A stretch of 56,122 nucleotides of DNA, taken from assembly GCA_902786615.1 (NCBI GenBank), contig CADADE010000011.1, forward strand, positions 1 through 56,122. Direction: 5' to 3'. Origin of the DNA: Oscillospiraceae bacterium. Its GTDB lineage: Bacteria > Bacillota_A > Clostridia > Oscillospirales > Oscillospiraceae. Positions 21,314 to 31,097 of the stretch are shown piece by piece (position 1 is the stretch's first letter; every line of letters begins with the position of its first letter). Under the pieces are notes generated by a model. The model did not search any database. It was not told the origin of the DNA and saw only the letters and a list, made by a program, of their open reading frames with translations. The position numbers were made by a program, and so were the translations under genes.

Positions 21314-21385
21314 GAGGAGCGGGGAAGAATCCCCTGGCTCCTCTTTCCTGTTTACAGACTATTAGATTGCGAAACAAGTTTCGCA
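21314..21385 (+). terminator. Two hairpins between the carboxypeptidase gene and addB
   Basis: GAGGAGC (21314-21320) pairs with GCTCCTC (21337-21343) and encloses GGGGAagaaTCCCC; the stem is followed by TTTCCTGTTT, terminator-like. A second perfect hairpin, TGCGAAACaaGTTTCGCA, lies at 21368-21385, before the addB ribosome site. Confidence 0.55.
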
Positions 21386-21421
21386 GTTGACTCATTGACA
21401 GACAGAGAGGAGGCGCGAGCC

Positions 21422-24400
21422 ATGCTCAAGCTCTATATCGGCCCGGCGGGCAGCGGCAAGACCGCGGCGGTGATGGACGAGATCCGCCGCCGGGTGCTGG
21501 CGCAGGCGCCGGACAACTGGCTGATCGTTCCGGAGCAGTACAGCCACGAGGCCGAGCGCGAGCTCTGCCTGCGCTGCGGCGACACGATGAGCCGCTATGC
21601 CGAGGTGTTCAGCTTCTCGGGCCTTGCGCGGCGCGTGCTGAGCGAGCAGGGCGGCGCTGCTCTGCCCGTGCTCGACAAGGGCGGGCGGCTGCTGTGCATG
21701 TCGCTGGCGCTCGCCGGTGTGGGCGAGCGGCTGCGCGCCTACAAGGCGGCGCGGCGGCGGCCGGAATTCCCCGCGCTGATGCTCTCCGCCGCCGACGAGC
21801 TGAAAACTGCCGGCGTGAGCGCCGAAATGCTGGAGGAGGCGGTCGCGGACTGCGATGCGCGCCTCGGCGACAAGCTGCAGGACGCGGCGCTGGTGCTGGA
21901 GGCTTATGAGGCCGTCGTTTCCAACGGCCGCGCCGATCCGGCCGACCGCCTGCAGCTGCTCGCGCAGCTCCTCCCCGGCTGCATCGGGCCGGAACACCAT
22001 ATCGTCATTGACGGCTTTATCGATTTTACCGGCCAGGAGCGGGAGATCCTGCGCGCCATGCTGCAAAGCGGCGCAACCCTCACCGTCTGCCTGACGCTGG
22101 ACGCCCTGGACGGCGGCGACGAGGTCTTTGCCCTGTCCCGGCGGGCGGCGCGCTCGCTGCGCGCCTGCGCCGAAGAGCTCGGGCAGGAGACGGAGATCCG
22201 CACTTTCACGCCCGCCGGGGGCAAAGACCCGGCGCTGCGCTTTTTCACCGGGCGGCTGTTCCGTTTCTCGCCCGAACGCTTCGAGGGCCGGGCTGAAGCG
22301 CTCCGCCTGCGGCGGGCCGAGAGCATGGCCGCCGAATGTGAATACGCCGCCGCGCGGGCGCTGGAGCTGGTGCGCGCCGGCTGCCGCTGGCGCGACATTG
22401 CCGTGGCCGTGCGCGGCTTCGAGGATTACCGCCCGCTGCTGGAAAACGCCTTCCGGCACTACGGCGTACCGCTGTATCTGACGCGTCGCAGCGAACTGCT
22501 GCAAAAGCCGCTGCCCGCGCTGATCGCCGGCGCTTATGAGATCCTGGAAAATGGCTGGGACGTGGACGATACGGTGAGCTATCTGCGCACCGGACTCACG
22601 GGTCTGACTTTGGCGGAGTGCGACGCGCTGGAGAACTACATCTTCAAATGGCAGCTGCGCGCGCCCGCCTGGCAGCGCCGGGGCGACTGGAAACAGCACC
22701 CGGACGGCTGCGGCGCGCAGGTGACGGAGGAATCCGAGGCGCGGCTGCAGGAGGTCAATGCCCTGCGCCGCCGCGTGGCGCTGCCGCTGCAGAATCTGGA
22801 GCGGCGCGGCAAGGAGGCCGCCACCGCCGCCGGACAGGCTGCGGCCCTCGCCCGTTTTTTTGAGGATCTGCATCTGCCGGAGACGCTCGAGGCGCGCGCC
22901 GACGCGCTCATCCAGGCCGGGCAGGAGCGTCTTGCGGCGGAGTACCGCCAGCTTTGGGAGCTGATCGTCTCTGCGCTCGAGCAGAGCGAGGCCATCCTCG
23001 GCGATACGGAGATGGATTTTTCCAGCTTCGGCCGCCTCTTTTTACAGATGCTCTCCCAGTACGACGTGGGCACCATCCCGGTCGCGCTCGACCGGGTCTC
23101 CGCCGGCGACTTCGACCGCATGCGCCGCCGCAGCATCCGGCACCTGATCGTGCTGGGCGCCTCCGACGACCGTCTGCCGCTGGCACAGGAGCAGGGCGGC
23201 CTTTTCTCCGAGGAGGAGCGCGAGCGCCTGCTCGCCCTCGGCATCGACCTCGGCGGCGCGGGCGAGGAGGAGCTTTGGCGGGAATTCGCGCTGATCTATC
23301 ACGTGCTGACGCTCCCCTCCGATACGCTCGATCTCTGTTTTTCCGCGACCGGCGCGGACGGCGCCGCGCTGCGCCCGTCCATCGTTGTCAACCGCGCCGC
23401 GGCGCTGTTCGGTCTGCCTGTCGAAGACGTGCAGCCGGAGCGCTGCCGTCTCGCCGCGCCCGCCCCGGCGCTGACTCTGGCCGCCAACGCGCTGCGCGGC
23501 GGAGACGCGCTGCAGCGCGCCGCCGCTGCCTACGCGCGCGAGCATATGCCGGAGCGCATGGCGCCGCTGGAGGCTGCCGCCGCCATGAGCCGCGGGCGGC
23601 TCTCCCCTGCCGCGGTGGAGACGCTCTACGGGCAGAAGCTGCGGCTGACCGCCTCGCGCATTGACAAGTTTTCCTCCTGCCGCTATGCCTATTTCTGCCA
23701 GTACGGACTCAAGGCGCAGCCCTATGAGCCCGCGGGCTTCACGCCGCCCGAGATCGGCACCTTCCTGCACTATGTGCTGGAGCGCTGCGCCCGCGAAGCG
23801 AAGAAGCGCGGCGGTTTTCGCGCCGTGACGGACGAAGAACTCAAGTCTCTCGTTCAGGAGGCCGTTTCCGATTACGTGCACCGCGAGCTCAGCGATTTTC
23901 AGGAAAAGAGCGCACGTTTCGTCCACCTTTTCCGGCGCCTCAGCCGCGACGCCGAGCGCATCGTGCTGGACACGGCGCGCGAGCTGCGGCGCTCCGATTT
24001 CGAGCCGCTGGACTTTGAGCTGGACTTTTCAAAAGCCCGCGACTTGCCGCCGGTGGAGCTGGGGCAGGGGCAGGGCCGCCTGACGCTGACGGGCGTGGCC
24101 GACCGTGTGGACGGCTGGCTGCATGAGGGCAAGCTCTATCTGCGCGTGGTCGACTATAAGACCGGCGTCAAGAAATTCTCCCTGTCCGACGTGTGGTACG
24201 GCATAGGCCTGCAGATGCTGCTGTATCTCTTTGCCCTCGGCGAGGGCGGCGAGCAGCGCTACGGCAACGAGATCGTGCCCGCCGGAGTCATGTATCTGCC
24301 GGCGCGCGACGCGCTGCTGTCCGCCGACCGGAGGCCCGGCGACGAGGAGCTTGCCGACCAGCGGGCCAGGGCCCTGCGGCGCAGCGGCCTGGTGCTGGGC

Positions 24401-24751
24401 GACGACGCGCTGATCGAAGCCTGGGAAAAAGGCGAGGACAAGCGCTATATCCCGGTCTCCTTCCGCTCCGGCAAGGCCGTGAGCGGCCTGGCCAGCGCCG
24501 AGCAGCTCGGCCGGTTGTCGCGCCACATCCAAAAGCGTCTGGGTGAGATGGCAAAGGAACTGCGGCAGGGCAGCATCGCCGCCGACCCCTACTTCCGCAG
24601 CGGCATAGACAACGCCTGCCAGTTCTGCGAATTCTACGACGCCTGCCAGTTCTGCGACGGGGAAAACGGCGAACGCTGCCGCTATCTGCCCCGCCTGAAG
24701 GACGGCGAGGTCTGGGAAAAGATCGACGAGGAGGTGTCCGGAGATGGCTGA
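21422..24751 (+). CDS. addB: AddB (RexB-like) helicase-nuclease subunit
   Basis: AddB works with AddA in double-strand break resection and recombination. The 1109-residue protein starts MLKLYIGPAGSGKT, with the single Walker A at residues 7-14. The C-terminal RecB-type nuclease shows LRVVDYKTGVKKF. An iron-sulfur cluster is indicated by FSSCRYAYFCQYGLKA upstream of the nuclease core and by CQFCEFYDACQFC near the end. ATG 21422 follows GGAGG at 9 nt; an upstream in-frame extension of 39 codons lacks support. It overlaps addA by 8 nt. Confidence 0.93.
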   Translation: MLKLYIGPAGSGKTAAVMDEIRRRVLAQAPDNWLIVPEQYSHEAERELCLRCGDTMSRYAEVFSFSGLARRVLSEQGGAALPVLDKGGRLLCMSLALAGVGERLRAYKAARRRPEFPALMLSAADELKTAGVSAEMLEEAVADCDARLGDKLQDAALVLEAYEAVVSNGRADPADRLQLLAQLLPGCIGPEHHIVIDGFIDFTGQEREILRAMLQSGATLTVCLTLDALDGGDEVFALSRRAARSLRACAEELGQETEIRTFTPAGGKDPALRFFTGRLFRFSPERFEGRAEALRLRRAESMAAECEYAAARALELVRAGCRWRDIAVAVRGFEDYRPLLENAFRHYGVPLYLTRRSELLQKPLPALIAGAYEILENGWDVDDTVSYLRTGLTGLTLAECDALENYIFKWQLRAPAWQRRGDWKQHPDGCGAQVTEESEARLQEVNALRRRVALPLQNLERRGKEAATAAGQAAALARFFEDLHLPETLEARADALIQAGQERLAAEYRQLWELIVSALEQSEAILGDTEMDFSSFGRLFLQMLSQYDVGTIPVALDRVSAGDFDRMRRRSIRHLIVLGASDDRLPLAQEQGGLFSEEERERLLALGIDLGGAGEEELWREFALIYHVLTLPSDTLDLCFSATGADGAALRPSIVVNRAAALFGLPVEDVQPERCRLAAPAPALTLAANALRGGDALQRAAAAYAREHMPERMAPLEAAAAMSRGRLSPAAVETLYGQKLRLTASRIDKFSSCRYAYFCQYGLKAQPYEPAGFTPPEIGTFLHYVLERCAREAKKRGGFRAVTDEELKSLVQEAVSDYVHRELSDFQEKSARFVHLFRRLSRDAERIVLDTARELRRSDFEPLDFELDFSKARDLPPVELGQGQGRLTLTGVADRVDGWLHEGKLYLRVVDYKTGVKKFSLSDVWYGIGLQMLLYLFALGEGGEQRYGNEIVPAGVMYLPARDALLSADRRPGDEELADQRARALRRSGLVLGDDALIEAWEKGEDKRYIPVSFRSGKAVSGLASAEQLGRLSRHIQKRLGEMAKELRQGSIAADPYFRSGIDNACQFCEFYDACQFCDGENGERCRYLPRLKDGEVWEKIDEEVSGDG

Positions 24752-27700
24752 ATTCAAAGCGACCCCCTCGCAGGCCGCCGCCATGGCGCTTCGCGGCGCC
24801 ACGCTGCTGGTGTCCGCCGGCGCGGGCAGCGGCAAGACCCGCGTGCTCACGCAGCGCCTGCTGCAGCGCCTGACCGACGGGGAACACCCCGCCGAGCTCG
24901 ACCGCTTCCTGATCAACACCTTCACCCGCGCCGCAGCGGGCGAACTGAAAAGCCGCATCACCGACGAGCTGAACAAGGCGCTCGCCGCTGATCCGGACAA
25001 CCGCCGTCTGCGCCGCCAGAGTGCTCTCTGCCGCAAGGCGCCCATCGGCACCATTCACAGCTTCTGCAGCTCGCTCCTGCGGGAAAACAGCGCGGCGCTC
25101 TCCCTTTCGCCGGACTTCAGGATCCTGGACGAGGAGCGCGCCGAGAGCATGAAGGCCGCGGCGCTTGAGCGCGTGCTGGAGGACTGGTACGAAAAGCCGG
25201 AGGAGCACCCCGGCTTCCTGCTGCTGGCCGACACCGCCGGCGCAGGCCGGGACGACCGCCGCCTCGGCGCGCTGGTGCTGGACCTGCACGGCAAGATGCA
25301 GAGCCATGCGCGCCCCGCGCTCTGGGCCGAACAGCAGGCCGAAATGCTGAATCAGCCCTTCGCCGACGCGGGCGAGACGCCCTGGGGCCGCGAGCTGCTG
25401 GCCGACGCCGCTGCGACGGCCGAATACTGGGCCTGCGAGATCGACCGGCTGATGGAAGCCGTGCGGCACAAGGAAAAACTGCTGAATTATTACGATCAGC
25501 GCCTCGCCCCGGTGGGCGATGCGCTGCGCGAGCTGCTGCGCTGTGTCCCTCTCGGCTGGGACGCCGCAGCCGCGGCCGCCCACGCCATCGAATTCCCGAA
25601 ATTCACAAACATGGGCAAGAGCCCGGATCCCGCGCTCACCGCGCACGTCAAGGCGCGCCGGGACGCCTGCAAAAAGGCCGTGGAAAAGCTGCAGGAGGCG
25701 CTGGCCGACGATTCCGCCTCCCTGCTTGCCGAGCTGCGGCAGACCGCGCCCGCCATGCAGGCGCTGCTGCGGCTGTGTCTGGCCTTCGACGAGCGCTACA
25801 CGCGTGACAAGCGCCGCCAGTCGCTGCTCGACTACGCCGATCTCGAGCACCTGGCCGCGCAGCTCCTGACCGAGCCGGACGGCAGTCCCACGGCGCTGGC
25901 CCGCGAGGTCGCGGGCCGCTTTGACGAGATCATGGTGGACGAATACCAGGACGTAAGTCCCGTGCAGGAGCTCATCTTCCGCGCGATCTCCCGCGACGAC
26001 GCCAACCGCTTCCTCGTGGGCGACGTGAAGCAGTCCATCTACCGCTTCCGCCTGGCCGATCCCGGTATTTTCACCGACAAATACGATCGTTTTCCCCTCT
26101 ATACCGAGGCCTCCGCAGGACAAGCGCGAAAAATCCTGCTGCGGGAGAATTTCCGCTCACGGCGGGAGATCATCGACGCGGTCAACAGCGTCTTTTCCCG
26201 CTGCATGAGCCGCCGCCTCGGCGATCTGGATTATGACGAAGAAGCCGCGCTGATCTGCGGCGCGGACTATTACGAGGGTTCTGTCCCTGTACCGGAGCTG
26301 TATCTGCTCTCGGCCGGGGGCGGCGACGACGCGGACGAGGCGCCGGACAAGACCGCCGCGGAAGCCGCCTTCGTCGCGGAGAAGATCCGCACCCTGGTCG
26401 AATCCGACACGCCCGTGCAGGGCAAAGACGGCCTGCGCCCGATGGACTACGGCGACGTGGCCATTTTGATGAGCGCCGCCAACAGCACCGGCCCCGTCTA
26501 CCGCCGCGTGCTGACGGCGCACGGCGTGCCTGTGGCCGCCGGACAGGGCCTGGGCTATTTCCGCTCGCCGGAGATCAGCACCGCGCTCTCCCTGCTGGCG
26601 GTGCTGGATAATCCCCACCAGGACATCCCGCTGATCGCCGCACTGCGTTCGCCGGTCTTCGGCTTTTCTGCCGACGAGCTGTCCGCCGTACGCGGCGCCG
26701 ACCGCGACCGCGACTTCTATGCCGCGCTGTGCGCGGCAGCCGAAACGGACGAAAAGTGCCGCAGCTTTCTGTCTCGCATCGAGGCGCTGCGCGCCCTCGC
26801 CGCCGATCTCTCCGCCGAGGAGCTGGTTTGGGAGCTGCTGGACGGGCTCGACCTGCTGAGCGTATTCAGCGCCATGGCCGACGGCGCCCAGCGGCGCGCC
26901 AATCTGATGGAGCTGGCCGCGCTCGCGCAGCGCTATGAGGCCAGCGGCTACAAGGGCCTGCACCGTTTTGTGCTCTGGCTGCGGCGCCTGGCCGAGCGCG
27001 GGGAGGAGCCCGCCGCCGGTCCGGGCGGCGGCGCCGTACAGATCCTCACGATCCACAAATCCAAGGGTCTGGAATTTCCGGTGGTCTTTCTCTGCGACAC
27101 GGCGCGGCGCTTCAACAAGACCGAGCTCAACGGCACGGTGCTGGTGCATCCGGAGCTTGGTCTCGGGCCGAAGCTGACCGATCTGGAGCGGCGCGTGGAG
27201 TACCCGACGCTCGCCCGCCAGGCGATCCGCCGCCGGCTCGAGCGGGAGCTGCTGAGCGAGCAGATGCGCCTGCTGTACGTGGCGATGACGCGCGCCAAGG
27301 AGCGGCTGTATATCACCGCCTCCTTCAAGGACCCGGACAAAACGTTGGAGAAGCTGCAAAGCGCCATGTCGAGCCCGCTGCCGCCTGAACTGCTCGCCGG
27401 GCAGAGCTGCTTTGCCGAGTGGCTGATTCTCGCCGCGCTCGACGACGGGCAGCAGCACCTGAAGCTGCGCACGGCGGATGAGATCGGCGCGGAGGAGGCC
27501 GCGCCTCCTGCCGCTGCTTCCGGGGAAGTCGACGAAGACGCGCTGCGGGAGCTGGAGAGGAATCTCTCCTTCCGCTATCCCCATGCCGCCGCGGAAAGCC
27601 TGCCCTCCAAGCTGACCGCCACCGAGCTCAAGGGCCGCCTGGAGGCCGACGGGGACGCGCAGGAACTCGCGCCGAAGCGCCGCACGGGTGTATTTCGGAT

Positions 27701-28247
27701 GCCGGACTTTACCCGCAAGGACCGCCCGCTCACCGGCGCACAGCGCGGCACGGCCACGCATCTGGTACTGCAGTACATGGATTTTGCCGAAGCCTCCAGC
27801 CTCGAAAGCGTGCGCGCGGAGATCGAGCGCCTGCGGCAAAAGCGGCTGCTCTCTGACAAGGAAGCGGAAGCGGTGGATGCCGGGGCGATCGTGAAACTCT
27901 TCGCCTCGCCGCTCGGGCAGCGGATGCTGAACGCCGAGCACCGCGAACGCGAGTTCAAATTCTCCCTCCTGTGCGGTGCGGGGGACTTCTTCCCCGGTGC
28001 GGAGGGCGAGCAGGTGCTGCTGCAGGGCGTGGTGGACTGCTGCATCGAGGAGGACGGCGCGCTTACCGTCATTGATTACAAGACCGACGCCGTGCGAACG
28101 GAGGACGAGATCGCCGCGCGCGCCGCGTACTATGCCGGGCAGCTGCGGGCCTACGCCGCGGCGCTGCGCCGCATTTTCGGAAAGCCCGTGCGCGAGGGTA
28201 TACTGTACTTCCTCGCGGCCGGCAAAGCCGTATCCGTCCGCGTTTGA
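24744..28247 (+). CDS. addA: AddA helicase-nuclease subunit
   Basis: UvrD-like 3'-5' helicase with a C-terminal nuclease, 1167 residues. Walker A is SAGAGSGKT at 24-32, Walker B IMVDEYQDVS at about 395, motif IV/V region VQILTIHKSKGLEFPVVF and motif VI LLYVAMTRAKERLYI. The nuclease signature is LTVIDYKTDAVRTEDE near residue 1110. Start and stop overlap with addB (8 nt) shows translational coupling and a fixed 1:1 complex. Confidence 0.96.
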   Translation: MAEFKATPSQAAAMALRGATLLVSAGAGSGKTRVLTQRLLQRLTDGEHPAELDRFLINTFTRAAAGELKSRITDELNKALAADPDNRRLRRQSALCRKAPIGTIHSFCSSLLRENSAALSLSPDFRILDEERAESMKAAALERVLEDWYEKPEEHPGFLLLADTAGAGRDDRRLGALVLDLHGKMQSHARPALWAEQQAEMLNQPFADAGETPWGRELLADAAATAEYWACEIDRLMEAVRHKEKLLNYYDQRLAPVGDALRELLRCVPLGWDAAAAAAHAIEFPKFTNMGKSPDPALTAHVKARRDACKKAVEKLQEALADDSASLLAELRQTAPAMQALLRLCLAFDERYTRDKRRQSLLDYADLEHLAAQLLTEPDGSPTALAREVAGRFDEIMVDEYQDVSPVQELIFRAISRDDANRFLVGDVKQSIYRFRLADPGIFTDKYDRFPLYTEASAGQARKILLRENFRSRREIIDAVNSVFSRCMSRRLGDLDYDEEAALICGADYYEGSVPVPELYLLSAGGGDDADEAPDKTAAEAAFVAEKIRTLVESDTPVQGKDGLRPMDYGDVAILMSAANSTGPVYRRVLTAHGVPVAAGQGLGYFRSPEISTALSLLAVLDNPHQDIPLIAALRSPVFGFSADELSAVRGADRDRDFYAALCAAAETDEKCRSFLSRIEALRALAADLSAEELVWELLDGLDLLSVFSAMADGAQRRANLMELAALAQRYEASGYKGLHRFVLWLRRLAERGEEPAAGPGGGAVQILTIHKSKGLEFPVVFLCDTARRFNKTELNGTVLVHPELGLGPKLTDLERRVEYPTLARQAIRRRLERELLSEQMRLLYVAMTRAKERLYITASFKDPDKTLEKLQSAMSSPLPPELLAGQSCFAEWLILAALDDGQQHLKLRTADEIGAEEAAPPAAASGEVDEDALRELERNLSFRYPHAAAESLPSKLTATELKGRLEADGDAQELAPKRRTGVFRMPDFTRKDRPLTGAQRGTATHLVLQYMDFAEASSLESVRAEIERLRQKRLLSDKEAEAVDAGAIVKLFASPLGQRMLNAEHREREFKFSLLCGAGDFFPGAEGEQVLLQGVVDCCIEEDGALTVIDYKTDAVRTEDEIAARAAYYAGQLRAYAAALRRIFGKPVREGILYFLAAGKAVSVRV

Positions 28248-28260
28248 TTCCGAAATCTTC

Positions 28261-28288
28261 TTGACCCCCCGACTTTTTGGGCTATAAT
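28261..28288 (+). promoter_or_regulatory. Sigma-A promoter of the AAA+ ATPase gene
   Basis: TTGACC (28261-28266), 16 nt, TATAAT (28283-28288), 47 nt before the start codon. It gives this gene its own transcript right after addA. Confidence 0.85.
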
Positions 28289-28334
28289 AGAGATGTTGCA
28301 TATCTGATTACTGCGCAGAGGAGAGAGACATACC

Positions 28335-29786
28335 ATGCCCACGACCTGGAACCGCTCCCCGGAGGAGTTTCACAAGATCTATGTGGCCAACACCGAGGCC
28401 TTTTACCGCCTCGGCCGCGCCGAGCTCGCCCCCGAGATGGACGAATTCATGACCAAATGCGCCCTCGGGCTCTGGAGCCGCTCCGGCGGCATCAGCCAGC
28501 GCCACGTGGACATGGCCAACCAGATCTATTCCCGCGGCCAGAAGCAGCCGCAGTGGCTGCTGTGGACGCTCACCAGCTCCGTCTGCGAAAACGACGTGTT
28601 CCTGCCCCCGGTGTTCTACTGGAACCTCGCCGAGAGCGACGCCAAGCGCGGCACCGAGACCTCGCGCACCTTCATCCGCATGCTGACGAACATCCTGCTG
28701 TATCTGGCGGCGGTGGACGACGACGTGACGATGGCCGAGGCCGAGTACATCACCGAGTGCGCCGACCGGCTGACCGCCGTCTGCGACACCAACGGCGTGC
28801 GCAAGAGCCGCGAGGCGCTCAATCCCCTCGACTACGTCACCAGCGCCGAGCTGAGCTTTGTCGACAAGCACCCGCCCCAGACCCAGACCTCCGGCGGCGA
28901 GGCGAAGGCCGAGCTCAAGGCCGAAGAGAGCGAGGAGAAAAAGCCGAGCCTCGACGAGCTGATGGAGCAGCTGGACGAGCTTGTCGGCCTCGACGAGGTG
29001 AAAAAGGACGTCAAGAGCCTCATCAACCTCATCAAGGTGCGAAAGCTCCGCCAGCAAAACGATCTGCCCGTGCCGCCGATGAGCCTGCACATGGTCTTCA
29101 TGGGCAACCCCGGCACCGGCAAGACCACGGTGGCCCGCCTGGTGGGCGGCCTCTACGCCGCGATCGGCGTGCTGTCCAAGGGCCAGCTCATCGAGGTCGA
29201 CCGCTCCGGCCTGGTGGCCGGCTACGTCGGCCAGACCGCGCTGAAGACCCAGGAGGTCATCAAGTCCGCCCTGGGCGGCGTGCTGTTCATCGACGAGGCC
29301 TACTCCCTCGCCTCCGGCGGCGAGAACGACTTCGGCCGCGAGGCCATTGAGACCCTTCTCAAGGCCATGGAAGATCACCGCGACGACCTGATCGTGATCG
29401 TGGCCGGCTACAGCGGGCCGATGGAAAAGTTCATCAGCTCCAACCCCGGCCTGCAGTCCCGCTTCAACAAGTATTTCTTCTTCCCCGACTACAACGGCGA
29501 GCAGCTGCTGACCATGTTCCGCATGCGCTGCGACAAGAACGGCTACAAGCTCACCGAGGAGGGCGAGGCGGCGGCCAAGAAGCTCTTCGACGAGATGTAC
29601 GAGGAGCGCGACGAGAACTTCGGCAACGGCCGCGACGTGCGCAACCGCTTTGAGGACATGGTCGTGCGCCAGTCCAACCGCGTGGCCGCGATGGAGGCGC
29701 CCACCAAGGACGATCTGATGGCCGTCCTGCCCGAAGACTTCCTCGACGAGGACGAGGAAAGCAAAGAGGAAAAAGAAGAGGAATAA
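28335..29786 (+). CDS. TerB-like domain plus CbbX/SpoVK-type AAA+ ATPase
   Basis: A 483-residue protein. The N-terminal 160 or so residues are helical with LLYLAAVDDDVTMAEAEYIT, which looks like a TerB (tellurite-resistance B) fold. An acidic linker leads to a CbxX/CfxQ-type AAA+ domain: LDELVGLDEVKKDVKSL, Walker A GNPGTGKTT (about 257-265), Walker B VLFIDEAYSL and sensor/arginine region NPGLQSRFNKYF. The C-terminus is strongly acidic. SpoVK of Bacillus and rubisco activase CbbX share the AAA+ part. The role here is unknown; a protein-remodelling role is inferred. Confidence 0.85.
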   Translation: MPTTWNRSPEEFHKIYVANTEAFYRLGRAELAPEMDEFMTKCALGLWSRSGGISQRHVDMANQIYSRGQKQPQWLLWTLTSSVCENDVFLPPVFYWNLAESDAKRGTETSRTFIRMLTNILLYLAAVDDDVTMAEAEYITECADRLTAVCDTNGVRKSREALNPLDYVTSAELSFVDKHPPQTQTSGGEAKAELKAEESEEKKPSLDELMEQLDELVGLDEVKKDVKSLINLIKVRKLRQQNDLPVPPMSLHMVFMGNPGTGKTTVARLVGGLYAAIGVLSKGQLIEVDRSGLVAGYVGQTALKTQEVIKSALGGVLFIDEAYSLASGGENDFGREAIETLLKAMEDHRDDLIVIVAGYSGPMEKFISSNPGLQSRFNKYFFFPDYNGEQLLTMFRMRCDKNGYKLTEEGEAAAKKLFDEMYEERDENFGNGRDVRNRFEDMVVRQSNRVAAMEAPTKDDLMAVLPEDFLDEDEESKEEKEEE

Positions 29787-29837
29787 TTCTAAAAATTTTT
29801 CGCTGAAAATAAAGGGAAATCAAAATTTGCGTCGTAT

Positions 29838-29873
29838 AAGAGTCTTGGAAGGGTTTTTCCGAGACTCTTTTTC
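29838..29873 (+). terminator. Terminator after the AAA+ ATPase gene
   Basis: AAGAGTCT (29838-29845) and AGACTCTT (29862-29869), with inner GGAA/TTCC pairing and a 6-nt loop, followed by T4. Confidence 0.85.
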
Positions 29874-29904
29874 ATTCCGAACTCCGAATTTCGAATTCCG
29901 AATT
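29874..29904 (+). repeat. Short-period CCGAATT tract before dgt
   Basis: ATTCCGAACTCCGAATTTCG and onward CCGAATT repeats the same degenerate 7-8-nt unit found after nifJ at 11640-11689. It lies between the terminator and the dgt ribosome site. Confidence 0.7.
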
Positions 29905-29923
29905 GATCAAAGGCGGTGGTCGC

Positions 29924-30928
29924 ATGTCCTGTCCCAGAGAACGCCGGGAGGAAGCCGAACGCTTCATCATCGGCCCCTACGGTCTGCTGTCGAAGGATTC
30001 CCGCGGACGGCTCACGCCCGAGGCGGAGGATCCGATCCGCACCTGCTTTCAGCGGGACATCGACCGCATCACGCACTCGAAGTCCTTTCGCCGCCTGAAG
30101 CACAAGACCCAGGTCTTTCTCCAGCCGGAGGGCGACCACTACCGCACCCGCCTGACCCACACGCTGGAGGTCAGCCGGCTTGCCCGCACCGTGGGCCGGG
30201 CTCTGGAGCTCAACGAGGACCTGATCGAAGCCATCGCCCTCGGCCATGATCTGGGGCATACGCCCTTCGGCCACGCGGGCGAGCGGGCGCTGCGGCGCAT
30301 CCATCCCGGCGGCTTCCATCACTACGAGCAGAGCCTGCGCGTGGTGGACGTGCTCGAGCGCGACGGCCGCGGCCTGAACCTCTGCTATGAGACCCGCATG
30401 GGCATCCTGCACCACACGCACGGCGCGCCGGACGATATCCCGGAGGCCGTGGCCGTGCGCCTGTGCGACCGCATCGCCTACATCAACCACGACCTGGACG
30501 ACTCGATCCGCGCCGGCATCCTCACCGCCGCCGAGGTGCCCGAGCGCATCCGCCGCGAATGCGGCGAGCGCAACAGCGAGCGCATCAACGCCTTTATCAC
30601 CGATCTGGTGGAAAACAGCACAGCAGGCGAACTGAAAATGTCGCCCGCCATGCAGGATACCTTTACATATTTCCACAATTACATGTATTCCGATATCTAC
30701 GTCAACCCCATCGCCAAGAGCGAGGAGAGCAAGGTGGACGGCATCCTCAGCGCCCTCTACGACTACTACACCGCGCACCCAGAGGCGCTGCCGGAGGACT
30801 TCGCCCCGGTGGTTGAGCGCGACGGCCGCGAGCGCGCCGCCTGCGACTATATCTCCGGCATGACCGACAGCTATGCGATGGAGAAATACGGCGAACTGTT
30901 CATCCCCTTCGCCTGGACCGTGAAATAA
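29924..30928 (+). CDS. dgt: dGTP triphosphohydrolase-like HD protein
   Basis: HD-domain deoxynucleotide triphosphohydrolase (334 residues), which releases tripolyphosphate from dNTPs. The metal-binding residues are in YRTRLTHTLEVSRLAR and GHDLGHTPFGHAGE; LCDRIAYINHDLDD carries the last Asp. ATG 29924 lies behind AGGCGGTGG. Its position upstream of dnaG and rpoD is common in clostridia and suggests a link to replication or nucleotide balance. Confidence 0.9.
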   Translation: MSCPRERREEAERFIIGPYGLLSKDSRGRLTPEAEDPIRTCFQRDIDRITHSKSFRRLKHKTQVFLQPEGDHYRTRLTHTLEVSRLARTVGRALELNEDLIEAIALGHDLGHTPFGHAGERALRRIHPGGFHHYEQSLRVVDVLERDGRGLNLCYETRMGILHHTHGAPDDIPEAVAVRLCDRIAYINHDLDDSIRAGILTAAEVPERIRRECGERNSERINAFITDLVENSTAGELKMSPAMQDTFTYFHNYMYSDIYVNPIAKSEESKVDGILSALYDYYTAHPEALPEDFAPVVERDGRERAACDYISGMTDSYAMEKYGELFIPFAWTVK

Positions 30929-30937
30929 TTTCGATGC

Positions 30938-31080
30938 GAAAGCCTCCCTTCCGCAGAAGGGAGGTGTCGTCCGGCGATCTTCCGCGAGCCGGACGACAGA
31001 GGGTTTCTTTTCCCTTGCTTGCAGGGAAATCCTCAGTCGCTGACGCGACAGCTCCCTTTTGAGAAAGGGAGCCTCATTCA
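30938..31080. repeat. Dispersed palindromic repeat, family A-like, copy 2
   Basis: GCCTCCCTTccgcagAAGGGAGG, then GTCGTCCGG facing CCGGACGAC, then TCAGTCGC..GCGACAGCTCCC and AAAGGGAGCCTC. The module TCAGTCGCt..GCGACAGCT..CCC..GGGA.GCC matches the right half of the copy at 6889-7022. It fills the dgt-dnaG gap up to the dnaG ribosome site. Confidence 0.7.
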
Positions 31081-31097
31081 AGGAGGTGACTTCTGCG

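Noticed and set aside
21305..21421. 39-residue N-terminal extension of AddB
   Set aside because: It covers two hairpins and lacks similarity; AddB proteins begin directly at the Walker A strand.
24288..28301. Long minus-strand frames opposite addA
   Set aside because: Antisense to conserved helicase motifs; no ribosome site and no recognisable domain.
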